From assembly GCF_013778505.1 (NCBI RefSeq), contig NZ_JAAOWU010000002.1:186001-250000 (forward strand): a stretch of 64,000 nt of DNA. The letters run 5' to 3'. The DNA comes from Pseudomonas sivasensis (lineage in GTDB: Bacteria; Pseudomonadota; Gammaproteobacteria; Pseudomonadales; Pseudomonadaceae). Positions 9,234-21,098 of the stretch are shown here, one piece after another. A program made the position numbers and the translations under genes. The first letter of the stretch is position 1, and each line of letters opens with the position of its first letter. The notes below the pieces were generated by a model that saw only the letters and a program-made list of their open reading frames with translations, searched no databases and was not told the origin of the DNA.

Positions 9234-10424
9234 ATGAGCGAATACTCCCTTTTCACCTCCGAGTCCGTGTCTGAAGGGCATCCGGACAAAATCGCCGACC
9301 AGATTTCTGATGCGGTGCTGGACGCCATCATTGCTGAAGACAAGTTCGCCCGTGTGGCGTGCGAGACTCTGGTGAAAACCGGTGTAGCGATCATCGCTGG
9401 CGAAGTGACCACCACCGCCTGGGTTGACCTGGAGCAGATCGTCCGTGACGTGATCACCGACATCGGCTACACCAGCTCCGACGTCGGCTTCGACGGCGCG
9501 ACCTGCGGCGTGATGAACATCATCGGCAAGCAGTCCCCAGACATCAACCAGGGTGTCGACCGTGCCAAGCCGGAAGACCAGGGTGCCGGCGACCAAGGCC
9601 TGATGTTCGGCTATGCCAGCAACGAAACCGACGTGCTGATGCCTGCACCGATCACTTTCTCGCACCAGTTGGTACAGCGCCAGGCAGAAGCCCGCAAATC
9701 CGGCCTGCTGCCATGGCTGCGCCCGGACGCCAAGTCCCAGGTGACCTGCCGCTATGAAGGCGGCAAAGTCGTCGGTATCGACGCTGTCGTATTGTCGACC
9801 CAGCACAACCCGGACGTGTCCTACGCCGACCTGCGTGAAGGCGTGATGGAGCTGATCGTCAAGCACGTACTGCCGGCCGAGCTGCTGAGCAAAGACACCC
9901 AGTTCCACATCAACCCGACTGGCCAGTTCATCATCGGTGGCCCGGTGGGCGACTGTGGCCTGACCGGTCGCAAGATCATCGTCGACAGCTACGGCGGCAT
10001 GGCTCGCCACGGCGGCGGCGCGTTCTCCGGTAAAGATCCGTCCAAGGTTGACCGTTCGGCCGCTTACGCAGGTCGTTATGTGGCCAAGAACATCGTCGCT
10101 GCCGGCTTGGCCGAGCGTTGCGAGATCCAGGTGTCCTACGCCATTGGTGTGGCCCAGCCTACGTCGATCTCGCTGAATACCTTCGGTACCGGCAAGATCA
10201 GCGACGACAAGATCGTTAAGCTGGTGCGTGAGATCTTCGACCTGCGCCCTTACGCGATCACCACCATGCTCGACCTGCTGCACCCGATGTACCAGGAAAC
10301 CGCAGCCTACGGCCACTTCGGCCGCACCCCGGAGCAGAAGACCGTCGGCGACGACACCTTCACCACCTTCACGTGGGAAAAAACCGACCGCGCCAACGAC
10401 CTGCGCACCGCCGCCGGCCTGTAA
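9234..10424 (+). CDS. metK: S-adenosylmethionine synthetase
   Basis: 396 residues, full length. It makes AdoMet from methionine and ATP. Recognisable parts are the N-terminal [18 protein letters not shown] motif (residues 10-27, ATP/Mg site) and [19 protein letters not shown] (about 261-279), the conserved glycine-rich loop. It lies 18 bases after the ArsR-methyltransferase gene and is probably in its operon. A strong terminator follows at 10445. With ahcY and metF 8-11 kb away, three AdoMet-cycle enzymes are in this window. Confidence 0.98.
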   Translation: MSEYSLFTSESVSEGHPDKIADQISDAVLDAIIAEDKFARVACETLVKTGVAIIAGEVTTTAWVDLEQIVRDVITDIGYTSSDVGFDGATCGVMNIIGKQSPDINQGVDRAKPEDQGAGDQGLMFGYASNETDVLMPAPITFSHQLVQRQAEARKSGLLPWLRPDAKSQVTCRYEGGKVVGIDAVVLSTQHNPDVSYADLREGVMELIVKHVLPAELLSKDTQFHINPTGQFIIGGPVGDCGLTGRKIIVDSYGGMARHGGGAFSGKDPSKVDRSAAYAGRYVAKNIVAAGLAERCEIQVSYAIGVAQPTSISLNTFGTGKISDDKIVKLVREIFDLRPYAITTMLDLLHPMYQETAAYGHFGRTPEQKTVGDDTFTTFTWEKTDRANDLRTAAGL

Positions 10425-10444
10425 GCACGCGTTGCACCCAAAAG

Positions 10445-10474
10445 CCCTGCCGGGTTCGCCCGGCAGGGTTTTTT
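10445..10474 (+). terminator. Intrinsic terminator of metK
   Basis: A perfect 10-bp stem (CCCTGCCGGG, TTCG tetraloop, CCCGGCAGGG) followed by six T. Confidence 0.95.
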
Positions 10475-10638
10475 ATTGCCTGCGCGATCACCTTCACATT
10501 TTTTGGATCCAAACCTTGCAGACCCAATGATGGCCCTCTAGAATCCGCGCCCTCTCGGGCCCTCTACCTTATTTGGATATTGCCCTGCGTCAGCCCGGGA
10601 TAGACACGCGCGCAGGCAATCGAACATTGAGGTTTTTC

Positions 10639-10989
10639 ATGCGCATCTCCACGCTCGCCCCTGCTGCCCTTCTGCTCAGCCTGTTCGCCCTGCCGGCCCA
10701 CGCCGCCGACCTGAGCGCACTGAGTGGCGCCCTGAGCTCCCAGTTGGGTGGCGGTAACTCCGGCGACTGCCAGAAGCAAGCCGCAGACCTGCAAACCAAG
10801 ATCGATGCGGCCGAAGCCAGCAAAGACACCTTCAAAGTGAAGGCCTTCAAAGCGGCGCAAGACCAGATCAACAAAGGTTGTGACAAACTGTCTGAAGCCC
10901 AGGCCAAAGCCGATGCCAAGCAGCAAACCCAGGAAGCCAAGGCTGACAAGCCGGATGCCGTGAAAGCCTTGGGCGGTCTGTTCAAGTAA
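10639..10989 (+). CDS. Small periplasmic protein, DUF5339-like
   Basis: 116 residues from the ATG at 10639, which has GAGG 8-9 bases upstream; the longer in-frame reading from 10573 has no such support. A Sec signal peptide ends in PAHA-A (cleavage near residue 23). The mature part is short, helical and rich in Lys, Ala and Gln, with two Cys (SGDCQKQ and NKGCDKL) that could form a disulfide. It resembles the DUF5339 proteins seen next to metK and ligB in pseudomonads; I give that name from memory of the family. Function unknown. A terminator follows at 11005. Confidence 0.8.
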   Translation: MRISTLAPAALLLSLFALPAHAADLSALSGALSSQLGGGNSGDCQKQAADLQTKIDAAEASKDTFKVKAFKAAQDQINKGCDKLSEAQAKADAKQQTQEAKADKPDAVKALGGLFK

Positions 10990-11004
10990 GCAGAAACACC
11001 CGGT

Positions 11005-11033
11005 AAAAAGCCCCGCACTGTAGGGGCTTTTTT
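11005..11033 (+). terminator. Intrinsic terminator after the DUF5339-like gene
   Basis: AAAAAGCCCC (11005-11014) pairs with GGGGCTTTTT (11023-11032) around an 8-base loop; the arm runs into a T tract. Confidence 0.85.
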
Positions 11034-11054
11034 GTGGCCGGGAGGTTCATTTAG

Positions 11055-12749
<1,695 letters not shown>

Positions 12750-12816
12750 ACGCGCCCCCAGCCACCTTTAAACCACCGCAGAATTCACCCTGCCCTTTGC
12801 GAATCTGGAGCTCCAC

Positions 12817-13212
12817 ATGAAATTCCTCGCCCCTTTTGCCCTGCTGACCGTCGCAAGCTTTATGGCCACGCCGCTGCTGGCTGCCGAAGAAGCCCCCCAA
12901 CTCACTGGCTGCGCCGCTAAGCGCCAAGCCATCAGCACCCAGATCGAACAAGCCAAGGCCCATGGCAACAGCGACCAACAAGCCGGCCTGGAAAAAGCGC
13001 TGAGCGAAGTCACCGCCAATTGCACCGACGCCTCGCTGCGCAAGGAGCGGGAAAACAAGGTGCTTGACGCCAAGCACGACGTCAGCCGCCGTCAGGCGGA
13101 CCTCGACAAGGCAATGAAAAAGGGCGACGCGGAGAAGATCAACAAGCGTAAGGACAAACTTGCCGAGTCCCGCAAGGAACTGCAGGACGCCGTGGAAGAA
13201 CTTGACCAGTAA
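12817..13212 (+). CDS. DUF1090-family periplasmic protein (YqjC-like)
   Basis: 131 residues. A signal peptide ends in PLLA-AEEA (near residue 22). The mature part matches DUF1090: TGCAAKRQAISTQIEQAK with an early Cys, a second Cys in TANCTDAS, then a charged helix (KVLDAKHDVSRRQADLDKAM and KRKDKLAESRKELQDAVEEL) likely to form coiled coil. GGAG precedes the ATG by 8 bases. It is convergent with the cytochrome c' gene, with six bases between the stop codons. Function unknown. Confidence 0.85.
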   Translation: MKFLAPFALLTVASFMATPLLAAEEAPQLTGCAAKRQAISTQIEQAKAHGNSDQQAGLEKALSEVTANCTDASLRKERENKVLDAKHDVSRRQADLDKAMKKGDAEKINKRKDKLAESRKELQDAVEELDQ

Positions 13213-13218
13213 AACCGG

Positions 13219-13668
13219 TCAGTGGTCCCGAAACTGTTTATGGCAGGCACTGCAGGCATCTTCGACTTTCTGTACGGCAGGGGAAAGGTTACTGGCCTTG
13301 TAGGGCTGCACTTGGCTGGCGATCACCAATTCACCGGTGGCCGCCTCCAGGTCGCGGGCCAACTGCTGGAATTGCGCTTGTTTTTGCCACACGTCATCCT
13401 TGGCGCTGGTGTGATCTTCCTCGCGCACGCTCGGAAAGTGTTTCCAAGGTTCATGGGACAACGCATCGAGCTTGACCGCGCCCTCAGCGAATTTCGCGCC
13501 GTCGAACGCAATGCGTCCGCGCAACATGCCGCCCAGGTCTTCGCCGGTCTTGAGCATCTGCTTGAAGATCGCCTTGCGCTGGCCCAAGGGCGAATTCGGA
13601 TCAACACCGCCGCAGGCAGACACTGCCAGGCAGGCCAACAATACAACCGTCAATTTTTTAAAAGTCAT
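13219..13668 (-). CDS. Cytochrome c', lipoprotein-anchored
   Basis: 149 residues. The N-terminus carries a signal with a lipobox-like end (LAVSAC-GG, Cys near residue 19), suggesting a membrane-tethered form. The body is a four-helix cytochrome c'-type domain (RKAIFKQMLKTGEDLGGMLRG, then FPSVREEDHTSAKDDVWQ) ending in the C-terminal heme site CSACHKQFRDH. Cytochromes c' bind NO and can protect against it, or carry electrons; which one applies here cannot be read. It is convergent with the DUF1090 gene and divergent from mltA. Confidence 0.88.
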   Translation of the reverse strand: MTFKKLTVVLLACLAVSACGGVDPNSPLGQRKAIFKQMLKTGEDLGGMLRGRIAFDGAKFAEGAVKLDALSHEPWKHFPSVREEDHTSAKDDVWQKQAQFQQLARDLEAATGELVIASQVQPYKASNLSPAVQKVEDACSACHKQFRDH

Positions 13669-13796
13669 GGTGGCTCAGGGTCACGGGAAACGGCGGCCAG
13701 TATCCTCGCCCCACCCGCAAAGACCAATAGCCCTATTAATAATAAGGGTTGCCCAACGGCGCTACGGCGCGGGCAACCGTTTCAGGAATTACATGT

Positions 13797-14984
13797 ATGA
13801 GTCTCACATTGAAACCCTGGAGCCGCCGCCTGGCATGGGCTCTGCCGATGATTGCGCTGCTGGCCGGCTGCGACGCGGGCAAGGACACCGGCAAAGACAC
13901 GGCCAAAGATGAAGTTGCCAAACCCCACGCCGTCGCCACCTATGTAAACGCACCTTGGGAAGCACTGCCGGCGGTGTCCGACAGCGACCTGCTGGCCGGC
14001 TTTGAGTCCTGGCGCAGTGCTTGCCAGCGCCTGAAGACCGACCCTGTATGGGGCGCGACCTGCGCGGCAGCGGCCAGCGTGCCGGGCAATGCTGTGGCGG
14101 TGCGAGGTTTTCTCAAGGAGCGTCTGGATGTGTTCGGCTTGCGCTCGTCCGAGAACACCCCTAACGGTTTAATCACCGGCTACTACGAACCGGTCTACCC
14201 CGGCAGCCTGACCAAGACTGCCACCGCCCACGTGCCGGTGTATGGCGTGCCGGATGACCTGATCATCGTCAACCTGGAAAGCATTTATCCTGAACTGAAA
14301 GGCAAGCGCCTGCGCGGTCGTCTTGAAGGTCGCGTGCTCAAGCCTTATGACGATGCCAGCGCCATCAACGGCCAAGGCTCCACAGCTAAGCCGATCGCCT
14401 GGCTGACCAACCCGATGGACCTGCAATTTCTGCAAATCCAGGGTTCAGGCCGCATTCAATTGAAAGACGGGCGCCAACTGCGCGTCGGTTACGGCGACCA
14501 GAACGGCTATCCCTACCGCCCTATCGGCCGCTGGCTGGTGGAGCAAGGCGAGTTGAAAAAAGAAGACGTGACCATGGGCGCCATCAGCGCCTGGGCGAAG
14601 GCGCACCCGGAGCGAATCCCGGAACTGCTGGCGAGCAACCCCAGCTACGTGTTCTTCAGTGCTCGCCCCGACAGCAACGAAGGCCCACGTGGCTCGCTGA
14701 ACGTGCCGTTGACCGCCGGCTACAGCGTGGCGGTGGATCGCAAAGTCATCCCGCTGGGCAGCCTGCTGTGGCTGTCGACGACAAAGCCCGATGGTTCGCC
14801 GATCGTTCGACCGGTCGCGGCCCAGGACACCGGCGGTGCAATTACCGGTGAGGTGCGTGCGGATTTGTTCTGGGGCACCGGCGATGCGGCAGGTGAGCTG
14901 GCGGGGAACATGAAGCAGCAAGGGCAAATCTGGATGCTATGGCCCAAGGGCGCAGCGTTGCCGCAGGTGCCGGAGATACTCTAG
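13797..14984 (+). CDS. mltA: Membrane-bound lytic murein transglycosylase A
   Basis: 395 residues from the ATG at 13797 (MSLTLKPWSRRLAWALPM), with AGGA upstream. A lipoprotein signal ends in IALLAGC (Cys near residue 25). The MltA domain follows (GLITGYYEPVYPGS, QIQGSGRIQLKDG, YRPIGRWLV), and the C-terminal 3D domain holds the conserved Asp residues, including AAQDTGGAITG and RADLFWGTG. The enzyme cleaves the MurNAc-GlcNAc bond in peptidoglycan, leaving 1,6-anhydro ends, at the inner face of the outer membrane. Confidence 0.95.
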   Translation: MSLTLKPWSRRLAWALPMIALLAGCDAGKDTGKDTAKDEVAKPHAVATYVNAPWEALPAVSDSDLLAGFESWRSACQRLKTDPVWGATCAAAASVPGNAVAVRGFLKERLDVFGLRSSENTPNGLITGYYEPVYPGSLTKTATAHVPVYGVPDDLIIVNLESIYPELKGKRLRGRLEGRVLKPYDDASAINGQGSTAKPIAWLTNPMDLQFLQIQGSGRIQLKDGRQLRVGYGDQNGYPYRPIGRWLVEQGELKKEDVTMGAISAWAKAHPERIPELLASNPSYVFFSARPDSNEGPRGSLNVPLTAGYSVAVDRKVIPLGSLLWLSTTKPDGSPIVRPVAAQDTGGAITGEVRADLFWGTGDAAGELAGNMKQQGQIWMLWPKGAALPQVPEIL

Positions 14985-15041
14985 ATCAACTGTGGGGGCG
15001 GTTGGACTTGCCGCCCCTCACAAGTGGATCTGCGTCACGGC

Positions 15042-15428
15042 TCAGATCGAGACAAAGAAGAAACTCGCAATCAACGCCATGCCCACGAACCACACCAGTG
15101 AACGCAGGATCGCCCAATCGGCCACGTAGCAAATGATGTACAAGAGGCGGCTGGTGATAAACAGCACGGCCAGTACATTGATGGTCACCAGTTCGGCCGT
15201 ACCCGCCAGGTGCGCGATAATCACCGCCGCCGCAAATGCCGGGGTGACTTCAAAGCTGTTGAGCTGGGCGTTGTGGGCGCGCCGAGCGAACCCATCGAGA
15301 GTCTCCAGAAAAGCGCGAGGGTCATGGTTCTGCCGAGGCCCGAACTTGCCCTGACTGAACTTGGCCAACCCTGTGCACAGGTAAGGCAAGAAAATTGCGA
15401 TCAACACACACCAGAAAGCTACCGTCAT
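15042..15428 (-). CDS. MAPEG-family membrane protein
   Basis: 128 residues from the ATG at 15428 (GGGA lies 8 bases upstream; the GTG just before it is less likely). Four hydrophobic segments fit MAPEG, the family of microsomal glutathione S-transferases and related proteins: an N-terminal helix (TVAFWCVLIAIFLPYLCTGL), a cytoplasmic loop with GFARRAHNAQLNSFEVTPAF, where MAPEG proteins carry their conserved Arg and Glu residues, and two closing helices. Substrate unknown. Confidence 0.85.
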   Translation of the reverse strand: MTVAFWCVLIAIFLPYLCTGLAKFSQGKFGPRQNHDPRAFLETLDGFARRAHNAQLNSFEVTPAFAAAVIIAHLAGTAELVTINVLAVLFITSRLLYIICYVADWAILRSLVWFVGMALIASFFFVSI

Positions 15429-15633
15429 CACTGATTCCCTTTTAGTTTTCTATTTTTAATTTGAAACAGAAATTAGAGTTTTAGCACCAATTCTGGCAAG
15501 CCGCACCCACCGCTATGAGCCGCCACACGCCAAAAGGTTCTACCGGTGTTTTGCGCCCTGCCTGCAACCTCAGGCCGCTGCGGCGGTCCATCCACCCACT
15601 CATGACTGATCTTTCCCACTCCAAGGACCCCGG

Positions 15634-16893
15634 ATGCTTGAACTTGTCGCCGCCTTCATTTGCCTCACCACCCTGCTCACCTATGTGAACTTCCGTTTTA
15701 TCGGACTGCCGCCCACCATCGGTGTGATGGTCACGGCCCTGCTGTTTTCCCTGATCCTGCAAGGCTTGAGCGTGCTCGGCTACCCAGGCCTTGAGGAGCG
15801 TATCCAGCAACTGATCGGCCAGATCGACTTCGGCGACTTGCTGATGAACTGGATGCTGTCATTCCTGCTGTTCGCCGGCGCTTTGCACGTCAACCTCAAC
15901 GATCTGCGCAGCTACCGCTGGCCCATCGGCCTGCTGGCAACCTTCGGCGTGTTGATCGCCACCGTAGTGATCGGCAGTCTGGCGTACTACATTTTTGCCC
16001 TGTTCGGCTGGCACGTGAGCTTCCTCTACTGCTTGCTGTTCGGCGCACTCATCTCACCCACGGACCCGATTGCGGTACTCGGTGTATTGCGAACCGCCAA
16101 TGCGTCGAAACCGCTGAAAACCACCATCGTCGGCGAGTCGCTGTTCAACGACGGTACAGCGGTGGTGGTATTTACCGTGCTGCTGGGCATCGCACAATTG
16201 GGCGAGACGCCTACCGTGGGCGCCACAGCCATGTTGTTTGTCCATGAAGCCGTTGGCGGCGTGGCGTTCGGGGGGCTGATCGGCTATCTGGTCTACCTAA
16301 TGATCAAGAGCATCGAACAGCACCAGATCGAAGTCATGCTGACCCTCGCCCTGGTGATCGGCGGCTCAGCAATGGCCACCGAGCTGCACGTCTCCGCCCC
16401 GATTGCGATGGTGGTGGCCGGGCTGATCATCGGTAACCTCGGGCGCAAGCTGGCGATGAACGACATGACCCGTCGCTACCTGGACGGTTTCTGGGAATTG
16501 CTCGACGACATGCTCAACGCTCTGCTGTTTGCGCTGATCGGCATGGAATTGCTGCTGTTGCCGTTCAATTGGCTGCACGTATTCGCGGCCAGTTTGCTGG
16601 CAGTGGCGATCCTGCTCTCACGCCTGCTAACTGTGGCCCCGGCGATCCTGCTGCTGCGCCGCTGGCGTACCGTGCCGCGCGGCACCATCCGCATCCTCAC
16701 CTGGGGCGGCTTGCGCGGCGGGGTTTCGGTGGCACTGGCTCTGGCCCTGCCACTGGGGCCGGAGCGCGATCTGCTGCTGAGCATCACCTACATCGTGGTG
16801 CTGTCGTCGATCCTGCTGCAGGGTTTGAGCATCGGCAAACTGGTCAAACGCGTGACCCGGGACGACCCCCAGGCCACGCCTGACGCTCACTGA
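15634..16893 (+). CDS. Cation:proton antiporter, CPA1 (NhaP) type
   Basis: 419 residues, about twelve hydrophobic segments. CPA1 signatures are visible: SFLLFAGALHVNLNDL (about 72-87), ISPTDPIAVLGVLRTANASK (about 146-165), ESLFNDGTAVVVF (about 168-180) with the conserved Asp, and WGGLRGGVSVALALAL in a late helix. Such proteins exchange Na+ or K+ for protons across the inner membrane. AAGGA precedes the ATG. The last seven bases overlap the convergent channel gene. Ion preference cannot be judged. Confidence 0.92.
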   Translation: MLELVAAFICLTTLLTYVNFRFIGLPPTIGVMVTALLFSLILQGLSVLGYPGLEERIQQLIGQIDFGDLLMNWMLSFLLFAGALHVNLNDLRSYRWPIGLLATFGVLIATVVIGSLAYYIFALFGWHVSFLYCLLFGALISPTDPIAVLGVLRTANASKPLKTTIVGESLFNDGTAVVVFTVLLGIAQLGETPTVGATAMLFVHEAVGGVAFGGLIGYLVYLMIKSIEQHQIEVMLTLALVIGGSAMATELHVSAPIAMVVAGLIIGNLGRKLAMNDMTRRYLDGFWELLDDMLNALLFALIGMELLLLPFNWLHVFAASLLAVAILLSRLLTVAPAILLLRRWRTVPRGTIRILTWGGLRGGVSVALALALPLGPERDLLLSITYIVVLSSILLQGLSIGKLVKRVTRDDPQATPDAH

Positions 16894-17774
16894 TCCTTGT
16901 CGATAGGTTGCGGATGCCTTGGGTCCGCAGCCTTCTTACCCGGCAAGCTGCCTTCACTGCGAATCTGCGCATGGCTGATCAAGGCAAAGATAAAGCTGCC
17001 ACCGATGATGTTGCCGGCCAGAGTCGGGCCGGCAAACACCAGCCAGAAATCCTTCCACGGCAACTCGCCGGCGAATACCAGATAAGACACTTCCGCAGAC
17101 CCCACCACGATATGGGTGAAATCCCCCAGCGCCATCAGGTAGGTGATCAGGATGATGATCCACATCTTGGCGCTTTCCATCGACGGGATCATCCACACCA
17201 TGGTGGCGATCATCCAGCCGGAGACGATGCCTTTGGCAAACATCTGGCCGGTGTCGTTCTCCATGATCTTGCGCCCGATTTCCAGGAAGGCCTGGTCGGT
17301 CTTTGTGTCGAAGATCGGCAAGTGCAGCATCACATACGCCACCAACAGGGTGCCGCAAAGATTACCCACCAGCACCACCGACCACAGCCGTAACAGGCGC
17401 CCGGCATTGCCAAAGGTCGGCTTGCTCATCACCGGCAGCACCGCGGTCAGGGTGTTTTCGGTGAACAGTTGCTGCCGCGCAAGGATTACCGCGAGGAATC
17501 CCGCGCAGTAGCCGAAGCTGGCAATCACCTTGAAGGCTTCACCCTCGGGAAGACGTGAATTGAGCAATCCCATGGCCATCAGCGACAGGCCCATGGTCAG
17601 TCCGGCCGCCAGTGCCGACCACCACAAAGCGGCAACACTGCGCTCCAGCTCCTGATCTCCCTGGGTGCGGATAATTTCATGCAGGACCGCAGCGCGGGGC
17701 GGCTGGTTGTCGTCGACGTCCTGTTGCTCTTCCTGGGATAAGTTGGGGGTCTTGCCGTCTTGTTGCGTGGCCAT
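16887..17774 (-). CDS. Formate/nitrite transporter family channel (YfdC-like)
   Basis: 295 residues. A hydrophilic N-terminus (about 45 residues) precedes six membrane segments of the FNT fold: WWSALAAGLTMGLSLMAMGLL, GFLAVILARQQLFTENTLTAV (containing the FTEN motif typical of FNT proteins), GNLCGTLLVAYVML, GWMIATMVWMIPSME, and a re-entrant GDFTHIVVGSAEV. FNT channels pass formate, nitrite or hydrosulfide; this long-N-terminus group has no settled substrate. The ATG has AGG upstream. The 3' end overlaps the antiporter gene by seven bases. Confidence 0.88.
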   Translation of the reverse strand: MATQQDGKTPNLSQEEQQDVDDNQPPRAAVLHEIIRTQGDQELERSVAALWWSALAAGLTMGLSLMAMGLLNSRLPEGEAFKVIASFGYCAGFLAVILARQQLFTENTLTAVLPVMSKPTFGNAGRLLRLWSVVLVGNLCGTLLVAYVMLHLPIFDTKTDQAFLEIGRKIMENDTGQMFAKGIVSGWMIATMVWMIPSMESAKMWIIILITYLMALGDFTHIVVGSAEVSYLVFAGELPWKDFWLVFAGPTLAGNIIGGSFIFALISHAQIRSEGSLPGKKAADPRHPQPIDKDQ

Positions 17775-17851
17775 GGCGATACCTGAACGGGGGGGCGGTG
17801 TTCAGGTACGACCTATGGCCGATCAATAGCGTTCACTGGTCCGACGCAGGA

Positions 17852-18256
17852 TTATTCGCTGACGCCGTCGTCCTGGAACTGGTCTTTGACGTACTTGATC
17901 TCGGTACGCCCGTGAGGCGCCGGCAATCCGTCTTCGCCGAGGTTGACGAAGACCATTTTCTCAACCGTGAGGATGCTCTTGCGGGTGATCTTGTTGCGCA
18001 CTTCACAGGTCAAGGTGATGGAGGTGCGGCCGAACTCGGTGGCGGTGATGCCCAGTTCGATGATGTCGCCCTGGCGCGAGGCACTGACGAAGTTGATTTC
18101 GGAGATGTACTTGGTCACCACCCGTTGGTTGCCCAGTTGGACAATGGCGTAGATGGCTGCTTCTTCGTCGATCCAGCGCAGCAGGCTGCCACCGAACAGG
18201 GTGCCGTTGGGGTTGAGGTCTTCAGGTTTTACCCATTTGCGGGTGTGGAAGTTCAT
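17852..18256 (-). CDS. Acyl-CoA thioesterase, hotdog fold (YciA-like)
   Basis: 134 residues from the ATG at 18256 (MNFHTRKWVKPEDLNPNGTL), with GGAG at -7; an in-frame extension to 18358 is not family sequence. The hotdog catalytic stretch is LNPNGTLFGGSLLRWIDEEA (about 13-32), followed by VTKYISEINFVSASRQGD. Members hydrolyse acyl-CoA esters in the cytoplasm. Divergent from ahcY; the ahcY promoter and riboswitch fill the gap between them. Confidence 0.9.
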   Translation of the reverse strand: MNFHTRKWVKPEDLNPNGTLFGGSLLRWIDEEAAIYAIVQLGNQRVVTKYISEINFVSASRQGDIIELGITATEFGRTSITLTCEVRNKITRKSILTVEKMVFVNLGEDGLPAPHGRTEIKYVKDQFQDDGVSE

Positions 18257-18324
18257 GGTCACTCCAAAGCGTCTTGCCGAATGATGGGCGACATCATGGC
18301 AGAGCCCAGGCCCAAGCTCTATGA

Positions 18325-19992
<1,668 letters not shown>

Positions 19993-20001
19993 TTTGCCTG
20001 T

Positions 20002-20033
20002 GCCCGCTCTCTATCTTAAGGGGAGCGGGCTTT
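20002..20033 (+). terminator. Intrinsic terminator of ahcY
   Basis: GCCCGCTC (20002-20009) pairs with GAGCGGGC (20023-20030), followed by only a short TTT. Confidence 0.65.
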
Positions 20034-20124
20034 ATGTGGGAGCGGGCTTGCTCGCGAATGCGGTGCTTCAGTCAACTTATTCTTCACTGACATACCGCAT
20101 TCGCGAGCAAGCCCGCTCCCACAT
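20034..20124. repeat. REPIN with perfect 31-bp arms
   Basis: ATGTGGGAGCGGGCTTGCTC at 20034 starts an arm whose exact reverse complement ends at 20124, with a loop of about 29 bases. It is the GCGGGCTTGCTCGCGAA variant, different from the GGGGGCTTGC variant seen most often here. It lies between ahcY and metF. Confidence 0.93.
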
Positions 20125-20169
20125 TGACGGTGTACACACTCCGGCTTCTGAGTTTCAAAGGGTATGACC

Positions 20170-21015
20170 ATGTCCCAAGACCGTCGCTACAGCTTCGAGT
20201 TCTTTCCCACCAAGACCGATGCTGGGCATGAAAAACTGATGGCGACTGCCAAACAGTTGGCAAGCTACAACCCCGACTTCTTCTCCTGCACCTACGGCGC
20301 TGGCGGCTCGACCCGTGATCGCACGATCAACACCGTGTTGCAGCTGGAAAGCGAAGTCAAAGTTCCCGCCGCGCCGCACTTGTCGTGCGTGGGCGACAGC
20401 AAGGACGACCTGCGCGGCCTGCTGACCCAATACAAACAAGCCGGCATTCAGCGCATCGTCGCCCTGCGCGGCGACTTGCCCTCCGGCATGGGCATGGCCA
20501 GCGGTGAGCTGCGCTACGCCAATGACCTGGTGAGCTTCATCCGTGAAGAAAGCGGCGATCACTTCCATATCGAAGTGGCGGCTTATCCGGAGATGCATCC
20601 TCAGGCGCGCAATTTCGAAGACGATCTGCAGAATTTCGTGCGCAAGGCCAACGCTGGCGCCGACAGCGCGATCACTCAGTACTTCTTCAACGCCGACAGC
20701 TACTTCTATTTCGTAGAGCGCGTACGGGCCATGGGTGTGAACATCCCGATCGTGCCGGGCATCATGCCGATCACCAACTACAGCAAGCTGGCACGTTTCT
20801 CCGACGCCTGCGGTGCCGAAATCCCACGCTGGGTGCGCAAGCAACTGGAAGCCTACGGCGACGACGTCAAGAGCATCCAGGCGTTCGGCGAACAGGTCAT
20901 CAGCGAAATGTGTGAACGTTTGTTACAAGGTGGCGCGCCGGGGTTGCACTTCTATACCCTGAACCAGGCTGAGCCGAGCCTCGCTATCTGGAACAACCTT
21001 AAACTGCCACGCTAA
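20170..21015 (+). CDS. metF: Methylenetetrahydrofolate reductase
   Basis: 281 residues from the ATG at 20170 (MSQDRRYSFEFFPTKTDAGH). An ATG two codons earlier sits too close to the AAAGGG ribosome site. This FAD-dependent enzyme reduces 5,10-methylene-THF to 5-methyl-THF, the methyl donor for methionine synthesis. Visible: SFEFFPTKT with the catalytic Glu near residue 10, CTYGAGGSTRDRT, the folate/FAD segment IVALRGDLPSG (about 99-109), ITQYFFNADSYFYFVE, and IPIVPGIMPITNY. Follows ahcY on the same strand but is separated by a terminator and REPIN; its own promoter is not obvious. Confidence 0.97.
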   Translation: MSQDRRYSFEFFPTKTDAGHEKLMATAKQLASYNPDFFSCTYGAGGSTRDRTINTVLQLESEVKVPAAPHLSCVGDSKDDLRGLLTQYKQAGIQRIVALRGDLPSGMGMASGELRYANDLVSFIREESGDHFHIEVAAYPEMHPQARNFEDDLQNFVRKANAGADSAITQYFFNADSYFYFVERVRAMGVNIPIVPGIMPITNYSKLARFSDACGAEIPRWVRKQLEAYGDDVKSIQAFGEQVISEMCERLLQGGAPGLHFYTLNQAEPSLAIWNNLKLPR

Positions 21016-21037
21016 GCCGGTTTAATAGCAGTTCCCG

Positions 21038-21064
21038 GCCCTCGTTATCACGGGGGCTTTTTTT
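21038..21064 (+). terminator. Intrinsic terminator of metF
   Basis: GCCCTCG (21038-21044) pairs with CGGGGGC (21051-21057), one G-U pair, six-base loop, then seven T. Confidence 0.85.
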
Positions 21065-21098
21065 GTCTACATGTCCCCGGAAAGGAAGCCAGCAGTAA

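Noticed and set aside
12817..13212. DUF1090 protein and the DUF5339-like protein at 10639 as a recent duplication
   Set aside because: Both are small, Cys-paired and Lys-rich periplasmic proteins, but I see no alignable sequence beyond composition.
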